This document shows positions 24,313 to 34,324 of a stretch of DNA of 37,834 bases, in pieces. A program made the position numbers and the translations under genes. This stretch comes from Methanobacteriota archaeon. GTDB lineage: Archaea > Methanobacteriota > Methanobacteria > Methanobacteriales > Methanobacteriaceae. Each line of letters opens with the position of its first letter. Positions within the stretch are counted from its first letter, which is position 1. Under the pieces are notes generated by a model. The model was not told the origin of the DNA. It saw only the letters and a list, made by a program, of their open reading frames with translations, and did not search any database. The stretch lies in NCBI GenBank assembly GCA_023434825.1, contig JAEYSH010000195.1:1-37834 (forward strand), given 5' to 3'.

Positions 24313-26361
24313 CTAATTCATCCTTGGTTTAAAAAGAATTCTAAACTCAACACCATTATCATTAACAAATTCCAGATGGCCATTAAGTTGCTCAACTAAA
24401 GTAGTTACAAGTCTTAGACCTAATGTAGAAGCGTTTTCCAAATCAAAAACTTCAGGAAGTCCTTTTCCATTGTCCCCAATAACTAAAGATATTTTATCGT
24501 CAAAATGGTGCAATTTAATATAAATTTGACCATCTCCACCGTTAAAGGCGTATTTTAAAGAGTTTGAAACAAGCTCATTAATTATTAATCCACAAGGTAC
24601 TGCAGTATCTGCATCTAAAAATATTTTTTCTGACTCAATATTTAAGCCAATACGATATATATTTACACCATATGAGCGGAAGAGTTCACCTACAAGGTTT
24701 TTAATATATTCTTCAAAATCAATTTCTGCAAGTCCCTCAGATCTATATAATTTTTCGTGTACCAATGCCATAGATTTAACACGATTTTGACTATCCTTAA
24801 AAACACTCATTGCTTCTTCATTCTGTATGTATCGACTTTGTAGTGAGAGAAGACTAGAGATAATCTGCATATTATTTTTTACTCTGTGATGAATTTCCTT
24901 TAACATGGCTTCTTTTTCACTTAAAGACTTTTTAATTTCATTTTCAGCCTGTTTTCTATCAGTAATATCTCTTACAATGACACAATAATATTTTTCATCC
25001 TTTATTTCCCATGATGTATGGGATATTTCAAGATCAAATTTAGATCCGTCCTTTTTATATCCATAAGCCTCAAAAGTATCTCCAATTTCAGAGTTTTGTT
25101 GATTATGATTTTCCATGTGGTGCAAATGTAAGAATTCCTCTGGTAATAAAATAGAAATATCTTCTCCAATTAATTCATCCTTTTTATAACCAAATATGGA
25201 CTCAGATCCTTTATTACATAATTTAATAGAACCATTATCATCTGCTAAAACAATACCATCACTAGCTAATTCTACTATTGAACGAAATTTTAATTCAGAT
25301 TTTTTAAATTTGTCCTGTGATGTCTCTAATTTTGATAACATCGTATTAATAGAATTTATAAGTGATGATATCTCGTCTTCGCCCATATCAATAGATAAAC
25401 GTGAGGATACGCTTCCTTTTTTACCAATATCAATAATTTCTGTATCAAGTTTTGATAATCTTAGAAGTACATTCCGGTCCAGATAAATTAATGTTGTAAT
25501 TGCAATTACAAAACTTACAACTATAATTGATAAAAGGAAAAACGACAAACTGTTTTTATATTCCTCAAAAAATCCCCTATCATTTTCTGTTTTTAATATA
25601 AATGCAGGTTTACCGTATAAATCATTTATGATTGTATATCCTGCTATAAATCTGTTATTTAAAGGATTAACAAAAATAGGTGATGCTTCATTTATTGAAT
25701 CAATTGCGTTTTTAAAATCCGATGATTTTAAGTTATTTAAGCTTGAAATACTTATAGATAATTGAGTTTTTTTAGAAAGTTCATTTATTAATGAATTATC
25801 TAATTTTCTTCCAAAAATTAATGTTCCCTGAGCAGGGCCCTTTTCATCTGTGGTTAAAATAGGACGGGCTGAAATAAGTACAGGACCATCATTTAACATG
25901 ATAATACCACTAGAACCCCCTGTTTTATTTAAATTTAATAGAACATTTCCATTAGTAATATTGTTTTCAAGTTCTTCTGGAATCGGAATGTGTTCATTAT
26001 TGTTTAAATCATAGCCATCAGCATATACAATATTACCCTTTTTATCTACAAAAATAATAAAATTTAATTTTAAATTTGAAAACGTAGAGTCAACAAGATT
26101 ACTTTTTTTATAGGCTGAATTATTATCTTGAATAAATTTATAAGTATCATCCCATACTGCCCAATCATAAAGCAAGCCATTAAGGTCAGAAATTTCATTA
26201 GAAATAGAATTAGACGCTAGTTCAACACTTTTTACAGTATTTTCTTTTTCAAGTGTTTCAAATCCCTGAAATATGTAAACATTAGATGCTGCAAACATAA
26301 TAATTAATGTACAAACTACTGCAATTCCAATGATTATCAGTGTTTTTTCTCGAAGTTTCAT
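24313..26361 (-). CDS. Membrane sensor histidine kinase: CHASE4-HAMP-PAS-HisKA_2-HATPase
   Basis: A 682-residue kinase, numbered from the ATG at 26361 (a TTG lies 3 codons upstream). TM1 is 6-28, an extracellular CHASE4-type sensor about 37-262 (LLYDWAVWDDTYKFI is typical), TM2 272-294, HAMP 295-347, PAS 357-472 and a HisKA_2 helix with the phosphorylated His in KEIHHRVKNNMQ (His491). The ATP-binding domain has NELVSNSLKYAF (N box) and GDNGKGLPE. The ligand is unknown. It lies downstream of uvrA on the same strand. One or more of the three response regulators in the window may be a partner, but none is adjacent. Confidence 0.88.
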   Translation of the reverse strand: MKLREKTLIIIGIAVVCTLIIMFAASNVYIFQGFETLEKENTVKSVELASNSISNEISDLNGLLYDWAVWDDTYKFIQDNNSAYKKSNLVDSTFSNLKLNFIIFVDKKGNIVYADGYDLNNNEHIPIPEELENNITNGNVLLNLNKTGGSSGIIMLNDGPVLISARPILTTDEKGPAQGTLIFGRKLDNSLINELSKKTQLSISISSLNNLKSSDFKNAIDSINEASPIFVNPLNNRFIAGYTIINDLYGKPAFILKTENDRGFFEEYKNSLSFFLLSIIVVSFVIAITTLIYLDRNVLLRLSKLDTEIIDIGKKGSVSSRLSIDMGEDEISSLINSINTMLSKLETSQDKFKKSELKFRSIVELASDGIVLADDNGSIKLCNKGSESIFGYKKDELIGEDISILLPEEFLHLHHMENHNQQNSEIGDTFEAYGYKKDGSKFDLEISHTSWEIKDEKYYCVIVRDITDRKQAENEIKKSLSEKEAMLKEIHHRVKNNMQIISSLLSLQSRYIQNEEAMSVFKDSQNRVKSMALVHEKLYRSEGLAEIDFEEYIKNLVGELFRSYGVNIYRIGLNIESEKIFLDADTAVPCGLIINELVSNSLKYAFNGGDGQIYIKLHHFDDKISLVIGDNGKGLPEVFDLENASTLGLRLVTTLVEQLNGHLEFVNDNGVEFRILFKPRMN

Positions 26362-26469
26362 AAAATTCAACTATTGGAAATTTTCCTTGATCTTTTTGGC
26401 AATATAATATTGATAAACTTACTAATAAATTGTTTTTAGGATATTAATACTAATAGTGTTTATTATAAT

Positions 26470-26482
26470 TAAAAAAAAGGAA
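26470..26482 (-). terminator. Oligo-T tract after uvrA
   Basis: On the minus strand, the sequence after the uvrA stop includes CCTTTTTTTTAATT, an eight-T run 25-36 bases past the stop. It could end the uvrBA transcript before the kinase gene. No stem is evident. Confidence 0.35.
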
Positions 26483-26506
26483 AGAATTAAAAAATAAAGT
26501 ATTGAT

Positions 26507-29413
26507 TTATTTATTTAGAGAAATTTTCTCAGAAACTAATTTTGAATTCATTTCAAGTGATGAAACAGGTGATTTACCCTCTAAAACTGTTTTTAAGAAA
26601 TTCCCTGTGTATGTACCACTTAATGCAATTTCTTCAGGTGTACCTTGAGCTACAATGCATCCACCTTCGTCTCCACCTTCAGGTCCCAGATCTAAAATAT
26701 AATCTGCAGTTTTTATTACATCCAGATTATGCTCTATGACTACAACGCTATTTCCAGAGTCCCTTAATCTTCCAAGAACATCTAAAAGCTTTTTAATATC
26801 TGCAAAATGTAGCCCAGTTGTAGGTTCATCAAGTATGTAAAATGTTTTACCAGTACTCTGTCTACTTAATTCTTTAGAAAGCTTAACTCGCTGTGCTTCT
26901 CCACCAGAAAGAGTAGTAGCTGGTTGTCCTAATTTAATATAGCCAAGTCCAACATCATCAAGTGTCTTGAGCTTTTTTTGTATCCTTGGAACGTTTCTAA
27001 AGAAGTGAAGTGCTTCTTCAACTGTCATGTTAAGAACATCAGAAATATTTTTTCCTTTATATCGAATATCAAGTGTTTCTTTATTGTATCTTTTACCTTT
27101 ACAAACTTCACATGGAACATATACGTCAGCTAAAAAGTGCATTTCAATTTTAATTATTCCATCGCCACTACATGCTTCACAACGTCCTCCTTTAACGTTG
27201 AAACTGAATCTTCCAGGTTTATATCCTCTTTTTTTAGCTGAAATGGTTTCAGCAAATATTTCTCTTATATAAGTAAATACACCAGTGTAAGTAGCAGGAT
27301 TAGAACGCGGAGTACGCCCAATTGGAGATTGATCAATTATAATGACTTTATCAATGTTTTCAATTCCCAAAATATCATCATGCTTTCCAGATAATACATG
27401 TTTTTTATTAAATTTACCTGAAAGTCCTTTATACAGTACATCATTTATTAATGTACTTTTACCAGAACCAGAAACTCCTGTAACACATGTAAAGATTCCT
27501 AAAGGTATTTTTACGTCAATATTTTGTAGGTTATTTTGCCTTGCACCTTTAACTGTAATATAGTTACCATTAGGTTCTGTTCTTTTATCAGGAATTTCTA
27601 TTACATCTTTTCCAGATAAGAATTGCCCAGTGATGGAATCAGGATTTTCCATAATTTCTTGTGGTGTACCAAAAGCAGTAACTCTGCCCCCGTGTTCGCC
27701 AGCACCAGGTCCAATGTCAATTACATGATCTGCAGATAATATGGTTTCTTCATCGTGCTCAACAATTATCAACGTATTACCAATGTCTCTAAGCCTTTTA
27801 AGAGTTTCAATTAGCCTTGCATTATCTCTTTGGTGTAACCCAATACTTGGTTCATCCAGAATATAAAGTACTCCAACAAGCCCTGAACCAATCTGTGTTG
27901 CAAGACGAATTCTTTGAGCTTCACCACCAGATAGAGTCCCAGATGACCTGTCCATTGTTATATAATCTAATCCTACATCAGCTAAAAACTTTAATCGTTC
28001 ATTTATTTCCTTTAATATTTCTTTTGCTATGAAATTCTGCATTTCAGTCAGTTTTAAATCTTCAAAGAACTTTTTAGATTCTTTAATAGGCATTGCAGAT
28101 ACTGTAGAAATTGAAAGATCACCCACCATAACTGAACGACTTTCTGGCCTCAATCGTGTGCCATTACATGCCGGGCATTTTCTATCGCTCATAAACTGTC
28201 CAATATATCCCCTCATATAATTAGATTTAGTATCCATGAAAAGACGTTCCATTCTCTTTACAACGCCTTCAAATTTCCTTTTAACATGATGCATTCTGTT
28301 TTTTCGCCTGAATGTAAAATCAACCCGATCAGAAGATCCATAAAGAATAATATTTTGATATTTTTGAGGTAAATCCTCAAAAGGAGTATCCATGCTAAAC
28401 CCGTAGTGATCAGCAACTGCTTTAAGCATCTGATTATAATAATTATCCCTATTTTTAGATTTACTCCACGGTAAAATCGCGCCATCAGTTAAAGAAAGTG
28501 ATCTATCCGGTACTATCAGATCTGTATCAATTTCCAGCTTGCTTCCAAGTCCATTGCACTCAGCACATGCTCCATGAGGACTATTAAATGAAAATGTCCT
28601 GGGACTTATTTCTTCGAAGTTTATACCACAATCAGTACAGGCAAAATGTTCGCTGAACACTTTTTCATTCATTTCTCCATCATTTTGGTATAAAATAACA
28701 ATTAAACCTTCTCCAAGTTCAAGTGCTGTTTCAACTGAGTCAGCAAGTCTTCTTTTAAAATCAACATCGTATCTTATAACCAGCCTATCAACAACAACTT
28801 CTACTGTGTGTTTCTTGTTTTTATCCAGTTCAATAGTCTCATCAAGGTTAATTACTTCCCCATCTACCCTGACTCTTACAAAACCTTTCCTTTTGAGGTC
28901 TTCAAATATCTTCTGGTGTTCTCCTTTCCTGTCTTTAACGACTGGAGCTAAAACCTGAATTTTGGTTTCCTCTTTTTCTTTGTAGATATTATCAACAATT
29001 TGCCCGGAAGTTTGCTGTGAAATAGGTTTACCACAATTATAACAATGTGGAATGCCTATACGGGCGTAAAGTAGTCTTAAATAATCATATATTTCTGTAA
29101 CTGTCCCTACAGTGGATCTTGGATTTGTTTTGGTTGTTTTCTGGTCTATTGAAATTGCAGGAGACAAACCTTCAATATAATCAACTTCTGGTTTTTTCAT
29201 CTGCCCTAAAAACTGCCTTGCATAAGCTGAAAGTGATTCTACGTATCTTCTTTGGCCTTCAGCATAAATTGTGTCAAATGCAAGGGAAGATTTGCCAGAA
29301 CCACTTAGTCCTGAAATTACAACAAGTTTATCCCTTGGAATTGTAATGTCTACATTTTTTAAATTGTGTTCCCTAGCACCCTTTATAACTATATTATTCT
29401 TTTTTGAATTCAT
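26507..29413 (-). CDS. uvrA: Excinuclease ABC subunit A
   Basis: A 968-residue UvrA: two ABC ATPase modules with Walker A GLSGSGKSS (about 33-41) and GVSGSGKST, signatures LSGGEAQRIRLA and LSGGEAQRVKLS, and zinc-finger cysteines in CTDC/CAEC and CEAC/CEVC. It recognises DNA damage with UvrB in nucleotide excision repair. All major motifs are intact. The ATG at 29413 shares its A with the stop codon of uvrB (TAATG), so the two are translationally coupled. Confidence 0.98.
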   Translation of the reverse strand: MNSKKNNIVIKGAREHNLKNVDITIPRDKLVVISGLSGSGKSSLAFDTIYAEGQRRYVESLSAYARQFLGQMKKPEVDYIEGLSPAISIDQKTTKTNPRSTVGTVTEIYDYLRLLYARIGIPHCYNCGKPISQQTSGQIVDNIYKEKEETKIQVLAPVVKDRKGEHQKIFEDLKRKGFVRVRVDGEVINLDETIELDKNKKHTVEVVVDRLVIRYDVDFKRRLADSVETALELGEGLIVILYQNDGEMNEKVFSEHFACTDCGINFEEISPRTFSFNSPHGACAECNGLGSKLEIDTDLIVPDRSLSLTDGAILPWSKSKNRDNYYNQMLKAVADHYGFSMDTPFEDLPQKYQNIILYGSSDRVDFTFRRKNRMHHVKRKFEGVVKRMERLFMDTKSNYMRGYIGQFMSDRKCPACNGTRLRPESRSVMVGDLSISTVSAMPIKESKKFFEDLKLTEMQNFIAKEILKEINERLKFLADVGLDYITMDRSSGTLSGGEAQRIRLATQIGSGLVGVLYILDEPSIGLHQRDNARLIETLKRLRDIGNTLIIVEHDEETILSADHVIDIGPGAGEHGGRVTAFGTPQEIMENPDSITGQFLSGKDVIEIPDKRTEPNGNYITVKGARQNNLQNIDVKIPLGIFTCVTGVSGSGKSTLINDVLYKGLSGKFNKKHVLSGKHDDILGIENIDKVIIIDQSPIGRTPRSNPATYTGVFTYIREIFAETISAKKRGYKPGRFSFNVKGGRCEACSGDGIIKIEMHFLADVYVPCEVCKGKRYNKETLDIRYKGKNISDVLNMTVEEALHFFRNVPRIQKKLKTLDDVGLGYIKLGQPATTLSGGEAQRVKLSKELSRQSTGKTFYILDEPTTGLHFADIKKLLDVLGRLRDSGNSVVVIEHNLDVIKTADYILDLGPEGGDEGGCIVAQGTPEEIALSGTYTGNFLKTVLEGKSPVSSLEMNSKLVSEKISLNK

Positions 29414-31368
29414 TACTTTGAAACCCCTTCTAAAACAGTGATTTTATCCCTTATTTTTGCAGCTTTTTCAAAATCAAGTTGTGAAGCTGCTACTTTCATT
29501 TCATGCTCTAAATCTTTTATTAGAAGACGTAATTCGTCTCTAGGAATGTTTTCAATGTCATCAATTAATTCAATTTTATCTTTCTTTTGTTTTTCCTTAA
29601 TAGCTCTAAAAACTGATTTAGGTGTAATATTATGCTTTTTATTATATTCCATCTGCAATTTTCTTCTATTATTTGTAATTTTAACTGCAGAATCTACTGA
29701 TTTAGTTATTTCATCAGCATATATTATAACCTGACCGTCAATATTTCTTGCTGCACGTCCAATTGTCTGGATAAGCGATGTTTCAGATCTTAAAAATCCT
29801 TCTTTATCAGCATCAAGAATTCCAATCAAAGAAACCTCTGGAAGGTCCAATCCTTCTCTTAAAAGGTTTACACCTACAAGACAATCAAATTCACCACGTC
29901 TAAGATCATCAATTATCTCAATCCGCTCTAAAGTGCTTATTTCAGAGTGAAGATATCTTACTTTAATTCCAATTTTAGCATAGTAATCTGTTAAGTCCTC
30001 GGCCATCTTTTTGGTTAGAGTTGTTACCAGAATTCGTTGATTTAATTTAATCCTCTTTTGAACTTCGCCTAAAAGATGATCAACCTGTCCTTTAACTGGT
30101 TTAATGATAACCTCCGGATCAACAAGCCCTGTAGGCCGGATAATCTGTTCAACATGGTTTTCACTCTTTTCCAGTTCATATTTAGCCGGTGTGGCAGAAA
30201 CATATAAAACCTGATTCATCAAGCTTTCAAATTCTTCAAAATTTAATGGACGGTTTTCTCTGGCAGATGGCAACCTGAATCCGTGATCAACAAGTGAATC
30301 TTTTCTTGCACGATCTCCAGCATACATTCCTCCAATTTGAGGAACAGTAACGTGTGATTCATCAATAATAGTTAAAAAATCTTTAGGGAAATATTTAATT
30401 AATGTGTGCGGCATGCTTCCCCATTTCCTACCGCTTAAATGAAGTGAATAATTTTCTACTCCAGGACAGTAGCCCATTTCTTCAAGCATTTCCATATCAA
30501 AACGTGTTCTCTGTTCAAGACGCTGGGCTTCAAGCAGTTTATTTTGAGCATGTAAAATAGTGAGACGATCTTCTAATTCTGCTTCGATTCCTCTTAGAGC
30601 TTTTTGCATTTTATTATCAGATATAACAAAGTGCTTTGCAGGGAAAATAGTTATTCTATCTATTTTTTTAACTACATCTCCCTTTAACGGATCGATATAA
30701 GATATTCCATCCACTTCATCACCAAATAGTTCTATTCTAACTGGTAACGAACCATGCACTGGAAATATTTCAATTACATCTCCTCTTGCTCTAAATTTAC
30801 CCCTTGTAAAGTCTATATCATTCCGTTCGTATTGAATGTGAATTAATTTTGATAATATTTCTTCTCTTTCGTGTATTTCTCCAACACGCATATGTAATAG
30901 ATGATCACCATAATCTTCAGGTGATCCGATACCGTAAATACATGAAACACTGGAAACAACTATAACATCATCTCTTGAAAGTAAAGATTGAGTTGCAGAA
31001 TGTCTCATCTGGTCTATTTCATCGTTTATACTGGCTTCTTTGTCAATATAAGTATCTGTATGTGGAATATAAGCTTCCGGCTGGTAATAATCATAATAAC
31101 TTACAAAATACTCCACAGCATTTTCAGGGAAAAACTCTTTAAATTCCTCATAAAGCTGTGCAGCTAAAGTTTTGTTGTGTGAAATGATCAAAGTAGGTTT
31201 TTGAATTTCTTTAATTACATTAGCCATTGTAAATGTTTTTCCAGACCCTGTAACCCCAAGGAGAGTTTGTTGCTTTGATCCATTATTAAATCCATTAACA
31301 AGGGAATTTATAGCTTTAGGTTGGTCTCCTAACGGTTTATAGTTTGAAAATAACTTAAATTGTGTCAT
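29413..31368 (-). CDS. uvrB: Excinuclease ABC subunit B
   Basis: A 651-residue UvrB: Walker A GVTGSGKT, the damage-inserting beta-hairpin YYDYYQPEAYIPHTDTY, DEAD-like TIIDESHVT, helicase motifs QTIGRAARN and a C-terminal UVR domain (SQLDFEKAAKIRDKITVLE) that binds UvrC. The start is placed at the ATG of MTQFKLFSNY (31368) because GAGGAAG lies 8 bases upstream; a longer version begins at 31401 without such a site. It is the first gene of the uvrB-uvrA operon; uvrA follows with a one-base overlap. Confidence 0.98.
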   Translation of the reverse strand: MTQFKLFSNYKPLGDQPKAINSLVNGFNNGSKQQTLLGVTGSGKTFTMANVIKEIQKPTLIISHNKTLAAQLYEEFKEFFPENAVEYFVSYYDYYQPEAYIPHTDTYIDKEASINDEIDQMRHSATQSLLSRDDVIVVSSVSCIYGIGSPEDYGDHLLHMRVGEIHEREEILSKLIHIQYERNDIDFTRGKFRARGDVIEIFPVHGSLPVRIELFGDEVDGISYIDPLKGDVVKKIDRITIFPAKHFVISDNKMQKALRGIEAELEDRLTILHAQNKLLEAQRLEQRTRFDMEMLEEMGYCPGVENYSLHLSGRKWGSMPHTLIKYFPKDFLTIIDESHVTVPQIGGMYAGDRARKDSLVDHGFRLPSARENRPLNFEEFESLMNQVLYVSATPAKYELEKSENHVEQIIRPTGLVDPEVIIKPVKGQVDHLLGEVQKRIKLNQRILVTTLTKKMAEDLTDYYAKIGIKVRYLHSEISTLERIEIIDDLRRGEFDCLVGVNLLREGLDLPEVSLIGILDADKEGFLRSETSLIQTIGRAARNIDGQVIIYADEITKSVDSAVKITNNRRKLQMEYNKKHNITPKSVFRAIKEKQKKDKIELIDDIENIPRDELRLLIKDLEHEMKVAASQLDFEKAAKIRDKITVLEGVSK

Positions 31369-31401
31369 TTCTTCTTCCTCTATTAAAAAAAAGTTTTTCA
31401 A

Positions 31402-31585
31402 GCATCTTTTTACTAAAACCCTTGAATAATATTATTTTTGATAAATAATAGGTTTTTAGTAAGAGCATTTGAAAAGTAATCATCATATTTCATATTATTC
31501 TTTACATTTTTAGCATCATATTTTAGAAAATAACTTAATTTATATTGTTATATATACTATATAAAAATATGGTATAACGAAAAAG
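31402..31585. promoter_or_regulatory. Divergent promoter region between uvrB and DUF169 genes
   Basis: The 184 bases hold both promoters. On the plus strand CTATATAAAAAT (31558-31569) is about 26 bases before the ATG at 31589, so the DUF169 transcript is probably leaderless. The shared region allows joint regulation of uvrBA and DUF169, which is an inference. No clear palindrome was seen. Confidence 0.45.
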
Positions 31586-31588
31586 GTG

Positions 31589-32380
31589 ATGAAAATTTCA
31601 AATTCTTCCATTCAAAATATCGGGAAAACATTAAAAAAAGCGGGAAATTTAGATACATATCCTTTAGCAATATATGGTTCTGATTACGTACCAGAAAATG
31701 CTATTCCAATGAGTTCTATTGATACATGTGTTGCCAAGGCAATATTAATTAATTCAGTAGATAATACTGAACCACCTCTTTATATTGGAAAAGATACATT
31801 AAAAGGGTGTTGTCCCGGAGCAATGACTTATTTAGGATTTATAGAACCTCTTAAATTTATAAAGTACTTTGTATCCACTGGAAATGAAAAATTTAGAGGT
31901 GGCGAAGCTGAATATTTAAAGAAAAGTCCCGAAATTGTGGAAGGATTTTTAGAATCAATTGGAAAAGTTAAAAAAATTGGTAAATATCTAGTGATCCAAA
32001 AATGCGATGATATCGAAGAAGAAATAGATATAAAATCCATTTTATGTTTTGGAAATGGAGAACAAATTCGTAATCTAAGTAGTTTGATCCATTTTAGAAG
32101 AAAAAATCCTTTTAATGCAATTGATATGCCATTTGGGCCAGCATGCGCAACATTTGTTACATATCCTGCAGGAATGGCAGAAAAAACACCTGAAGATACT
32201 GCTTTTGTTGGTCCAGTTGATCCAACTGGAAATGTATGGTTTCCGCCAGAATATATGGCATTAGGAATACCAATTGATATTGCAGAAAAAATGCATGAAG
32301 ATTATGAAAATTCTTTTGCAGCTAAACGACCAGAGGTAGCAAATCCTAAAATAAGGGATAATATTAAAATTTCAAAATAA
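31589..32380 (+). CDS. DUF169 domain-containing protein
   Basis: A 263-residue protein of the DUF169 family, with the start LDTYPLAIYGSDYVP and the region GCCPGAMTYLGF, whose two cysteines may be functional, and HFRRKNPFNAIDMPFGPACA and AGMAEKTPEDTAFVGPVD in the C-terminal half. The function of DUF169 is not known; a metal, cluster or nucleotide-linked role is only a guess from the Cys motif. It lies between the divergent uvrB gene and uvrC, 92 bases upstream of uvrC on the same strand. The start is ATG 31589 (GTG at 31586 is possible). Confidence 0.8.
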   Translation: MKISNSSIQNIGKTLKKAGNLDTYPLAIYGSDYVPENAIPMSSIDTCVAKAILINSVDNTEPPLYIGKDTLKGCCPGAMTYLGFIEPLKFIKYFVSTGNEKFRGGEAEYLKKSPEIVEGFLESIGKVKKIGKYLVIQKCDDIEEEIDIKSILCFGNGEQIRNLSSLIHFRRKNPFNAIDMPFGPACATFVTYPAGMAEKTPEDTAFVGPVDPTGNVWFPPEYMALGIPIDIAEKMHEDYENSFAAKRPEVANPKIRDNIKISK

Positions 32381-32472
32381 ATGAATTTATTATTTTTTCT
32401 TTTCTTGCTTTTATATCCATGATAACAATGAACTAACTTAAATCTAGAGAAAACAAAGATAGAGGCGATAAA

Positions 32473-34251
32473 ATGCCAAATCGTTGCAGTAAACCAGACA
32501 ACTTACCTGATAAACCTGGCGTATATATAATGAGAAATATTGACGATGAAGTATTGTACGTTGGGAAAGCTAAATCATTGATAAAAAGAGTAAAATCCTA
32601 TTTTAGTAACACTGAACAACCTTTAAAAACAAAATTGCTAATGAGTCATTTTCATAATTTAGAATACATTATAACCGATACTGAAAGGGAAGCTCTGATT
32701 TTAGAGTCCAATCTAATTAAAAAATATAAACCCCGTTATAATATAAGATTGAAGGACGATAAAAGGTATCCTTACATCAAAATTACTAATGAAGAATATC
32801 CAAGAGTTCTAATTACTAGAAATGTAAGAGATGACGGCGCATACTATTACGGGCCTTTTACTGATACTGGATCAGTTAGAAGGATGGTCAAATCTTTAAA
32901 AGCACTATTTAAAATAAGAACATGTAGAAAAATGGACGGTCCATGTCTTAATTATCAGATTCATCTTTGTAATGCTCCCTGCAGCGGTAAAGTAACCAAA
33001 AAATCATATAATGAAATAATTGAAAAAATCAACCTATTTTTTGAAGGTAAATACAATGAAATAATTGAAATGCTAAACGAATTAATGTTAGAAGCAGCAA
33101 AAAATAATGAATTTGAAAAAGCTGCTGTTTTAAGAGACCAGATAAGATCAGTAGATGGTATTTTAGAAAAACAGAAAATAGAATTTGATAGAGGCCTTGA
33201 ACAGGACGTTATTGCCTGTGCATATGATGAAAAAGTTGCCTGTGTTGTCGTATTTTCAATTAGAGATGGTAAAATCATTGGAAAAGATGATTTTCTTATG
33301 AGCGGTGCAGAAGGCACTTTGCCAGATAAAATACTTTCTGCATTCCTAAAACAATATTACATGTCCCCAAGACATATACCCTCTGAAATAATAATACAAT
33401 ACCGCCCAGATGAATTCAATTTAATAAAAGAATGGCTTTCTGAAAATATTGGACATGAAGTTGATCTAAGAACTCCAAAAAATGGTACTGAATCCAGATT
33501 AGTTCAAATGGTGGCTAAAAATGCCGATATTATTAAAAATCAGGAAAGAGAAGTACGCGGTGCAATGTTTGATCTTAAAAAATATCTCAATTTACCGAGG
33601 ATTCCAAGAAAAATTGAAGCTTTTGATATATCCAATATCAGCGGTAAGCTCTCTGTAGGATCTATGGTCCATTTTGAAGATGCAATGCCTAAAAAAAGCA
33701 AATATAGAAAATATAAAATTCAGATTAAAGGACCTGATGATTATGCAATGATTAGAGATGTAATACAGCGCAGATACAGCAAAATTTCACCTCAAGATAA
33801 TGCTAAAAAACCAGATCTTATTCTTGTTGATGGTGGAAAAGGTCAATTAAATGCGGCTTTAGAAATATTAAAATCTTTAAATCTTACAGATATTCCAATA
33901 ATAGGGCTTGCTAAAGAATTTGAACATGTTTTTATCCCTGGAAATTCAAACCCAATTATATTACCTCGTAATTCTGAAGCTTTACACCTTTTACAAAGAA
34001 TACGTGATGAAGCACATCGTTTTGCAGTAACCTACCATAAGCAGTTAAGATCCAAAGAATTAAAACATTCAATACTTGATGATATTAAAGGAGTAGGCGA
34101 AAAACGAAAAATTAACCTTTTAAAACATTTTGGTGACATTGAAAACATAAAAAATGCCGATATTAAAGAAATTTCGGGTGTTGATGGCATAAATAGAAAT
34201 CTTGCAGATATCATTTACAGACATCTTCATAAAAAAGAAATGCATAATTAG
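32473..34251 (+). CDS. uvrC: Excinuclease ABC subunit C
   Basis: A 592-residue UvrC. The N-terminal GIY-YIG nuclease (KPGVYIMRN ... VLYVGKAKSLIKR) makes the 3' incision, a UVR segment (NEFEKAAVLRDQIRSVDGIL) contacts UvrB, the central part carries cysteines (CRKMDGPCLNYQIHLCNAPC), the C-terminal RNase H-like domain has EAFDISNISG, LILVDGGKGQLNAAL and DEAHRFAV, and two HhH motifs end the protein. The set is complete. The ATG at 32473 has GAGGCGAT upstream. With uvrB-uvrA it forms a full excision repair system. Confidence 0.98.
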   Translation: MPNRCSKPDNLPDKPGVYIMRNIDDEVLYVGKAKSLIKRVKSYFSNTEQPLKTKLLMSHFHNLEYIITDTEREALILESNLIKKYKPRYNIRLKDDKRYPYIKITNEEYPRVLITRNVRDDGAYYYGPFTDTGSVRRMVKSLKALFKIRTCRKMDGPCLNYQIHLCNAPCSGKVTKKSYNEIIEKINLFFEGKYNEIIEMLNELMLEAAKNNEFEKAAVLRDQIRSVDGILEKQKIEFDRGLEQDVIACAYDEKVACVVVFSIRDGKIIGKDDFLMSGAEGTLPDKILSAFLKQYYMSPRHIPSEIIIQYRPDEFNLIKEWLSENIGHEVDLRTPKNGTESRLVQMVAKNADIIKNQEREVRGAMFDLKKYLNLPRIPRKIEAFDISNISGKLSVGSMVHFEDAMPKKSKYRKYKIQIKGPDDYAMIRDVIQRRYSKISPQDNAKKPDLILVDGGKGQLNAALEILKSLNLTDIPIIGLAKEFEHVFIPGNSNPIILPRNSEALHLLQRIRDEAHRFAVTYHKQLRSKELKHSILDDIKGVGEKRKINLLKHFGDIENIKNADIKEISGVDGINRNLADIIYRHLHKKEMHN

Positions 34252-34287
34252 GATTTTATAGCCAGTAATATCAATACTAAAAAGGCA

Positions 34288-34303
34288 ATATTAATATATA
34301 TTG
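34288..34303 (+). promoter_or_regulatory. TATA box for leaderless MetOD1 response regulator
   Basis: ATATTAATATATATTG, centred about 27 bases upstream of the ATG at 34325. There is no ribosome binding site before that ATG, so leaderless initiation is likely and the gene is probably transcribed separately from uvrC. Confidence 0.45.
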
Positions 34304-34324
34304 AAAATTTAAACTATATTTATT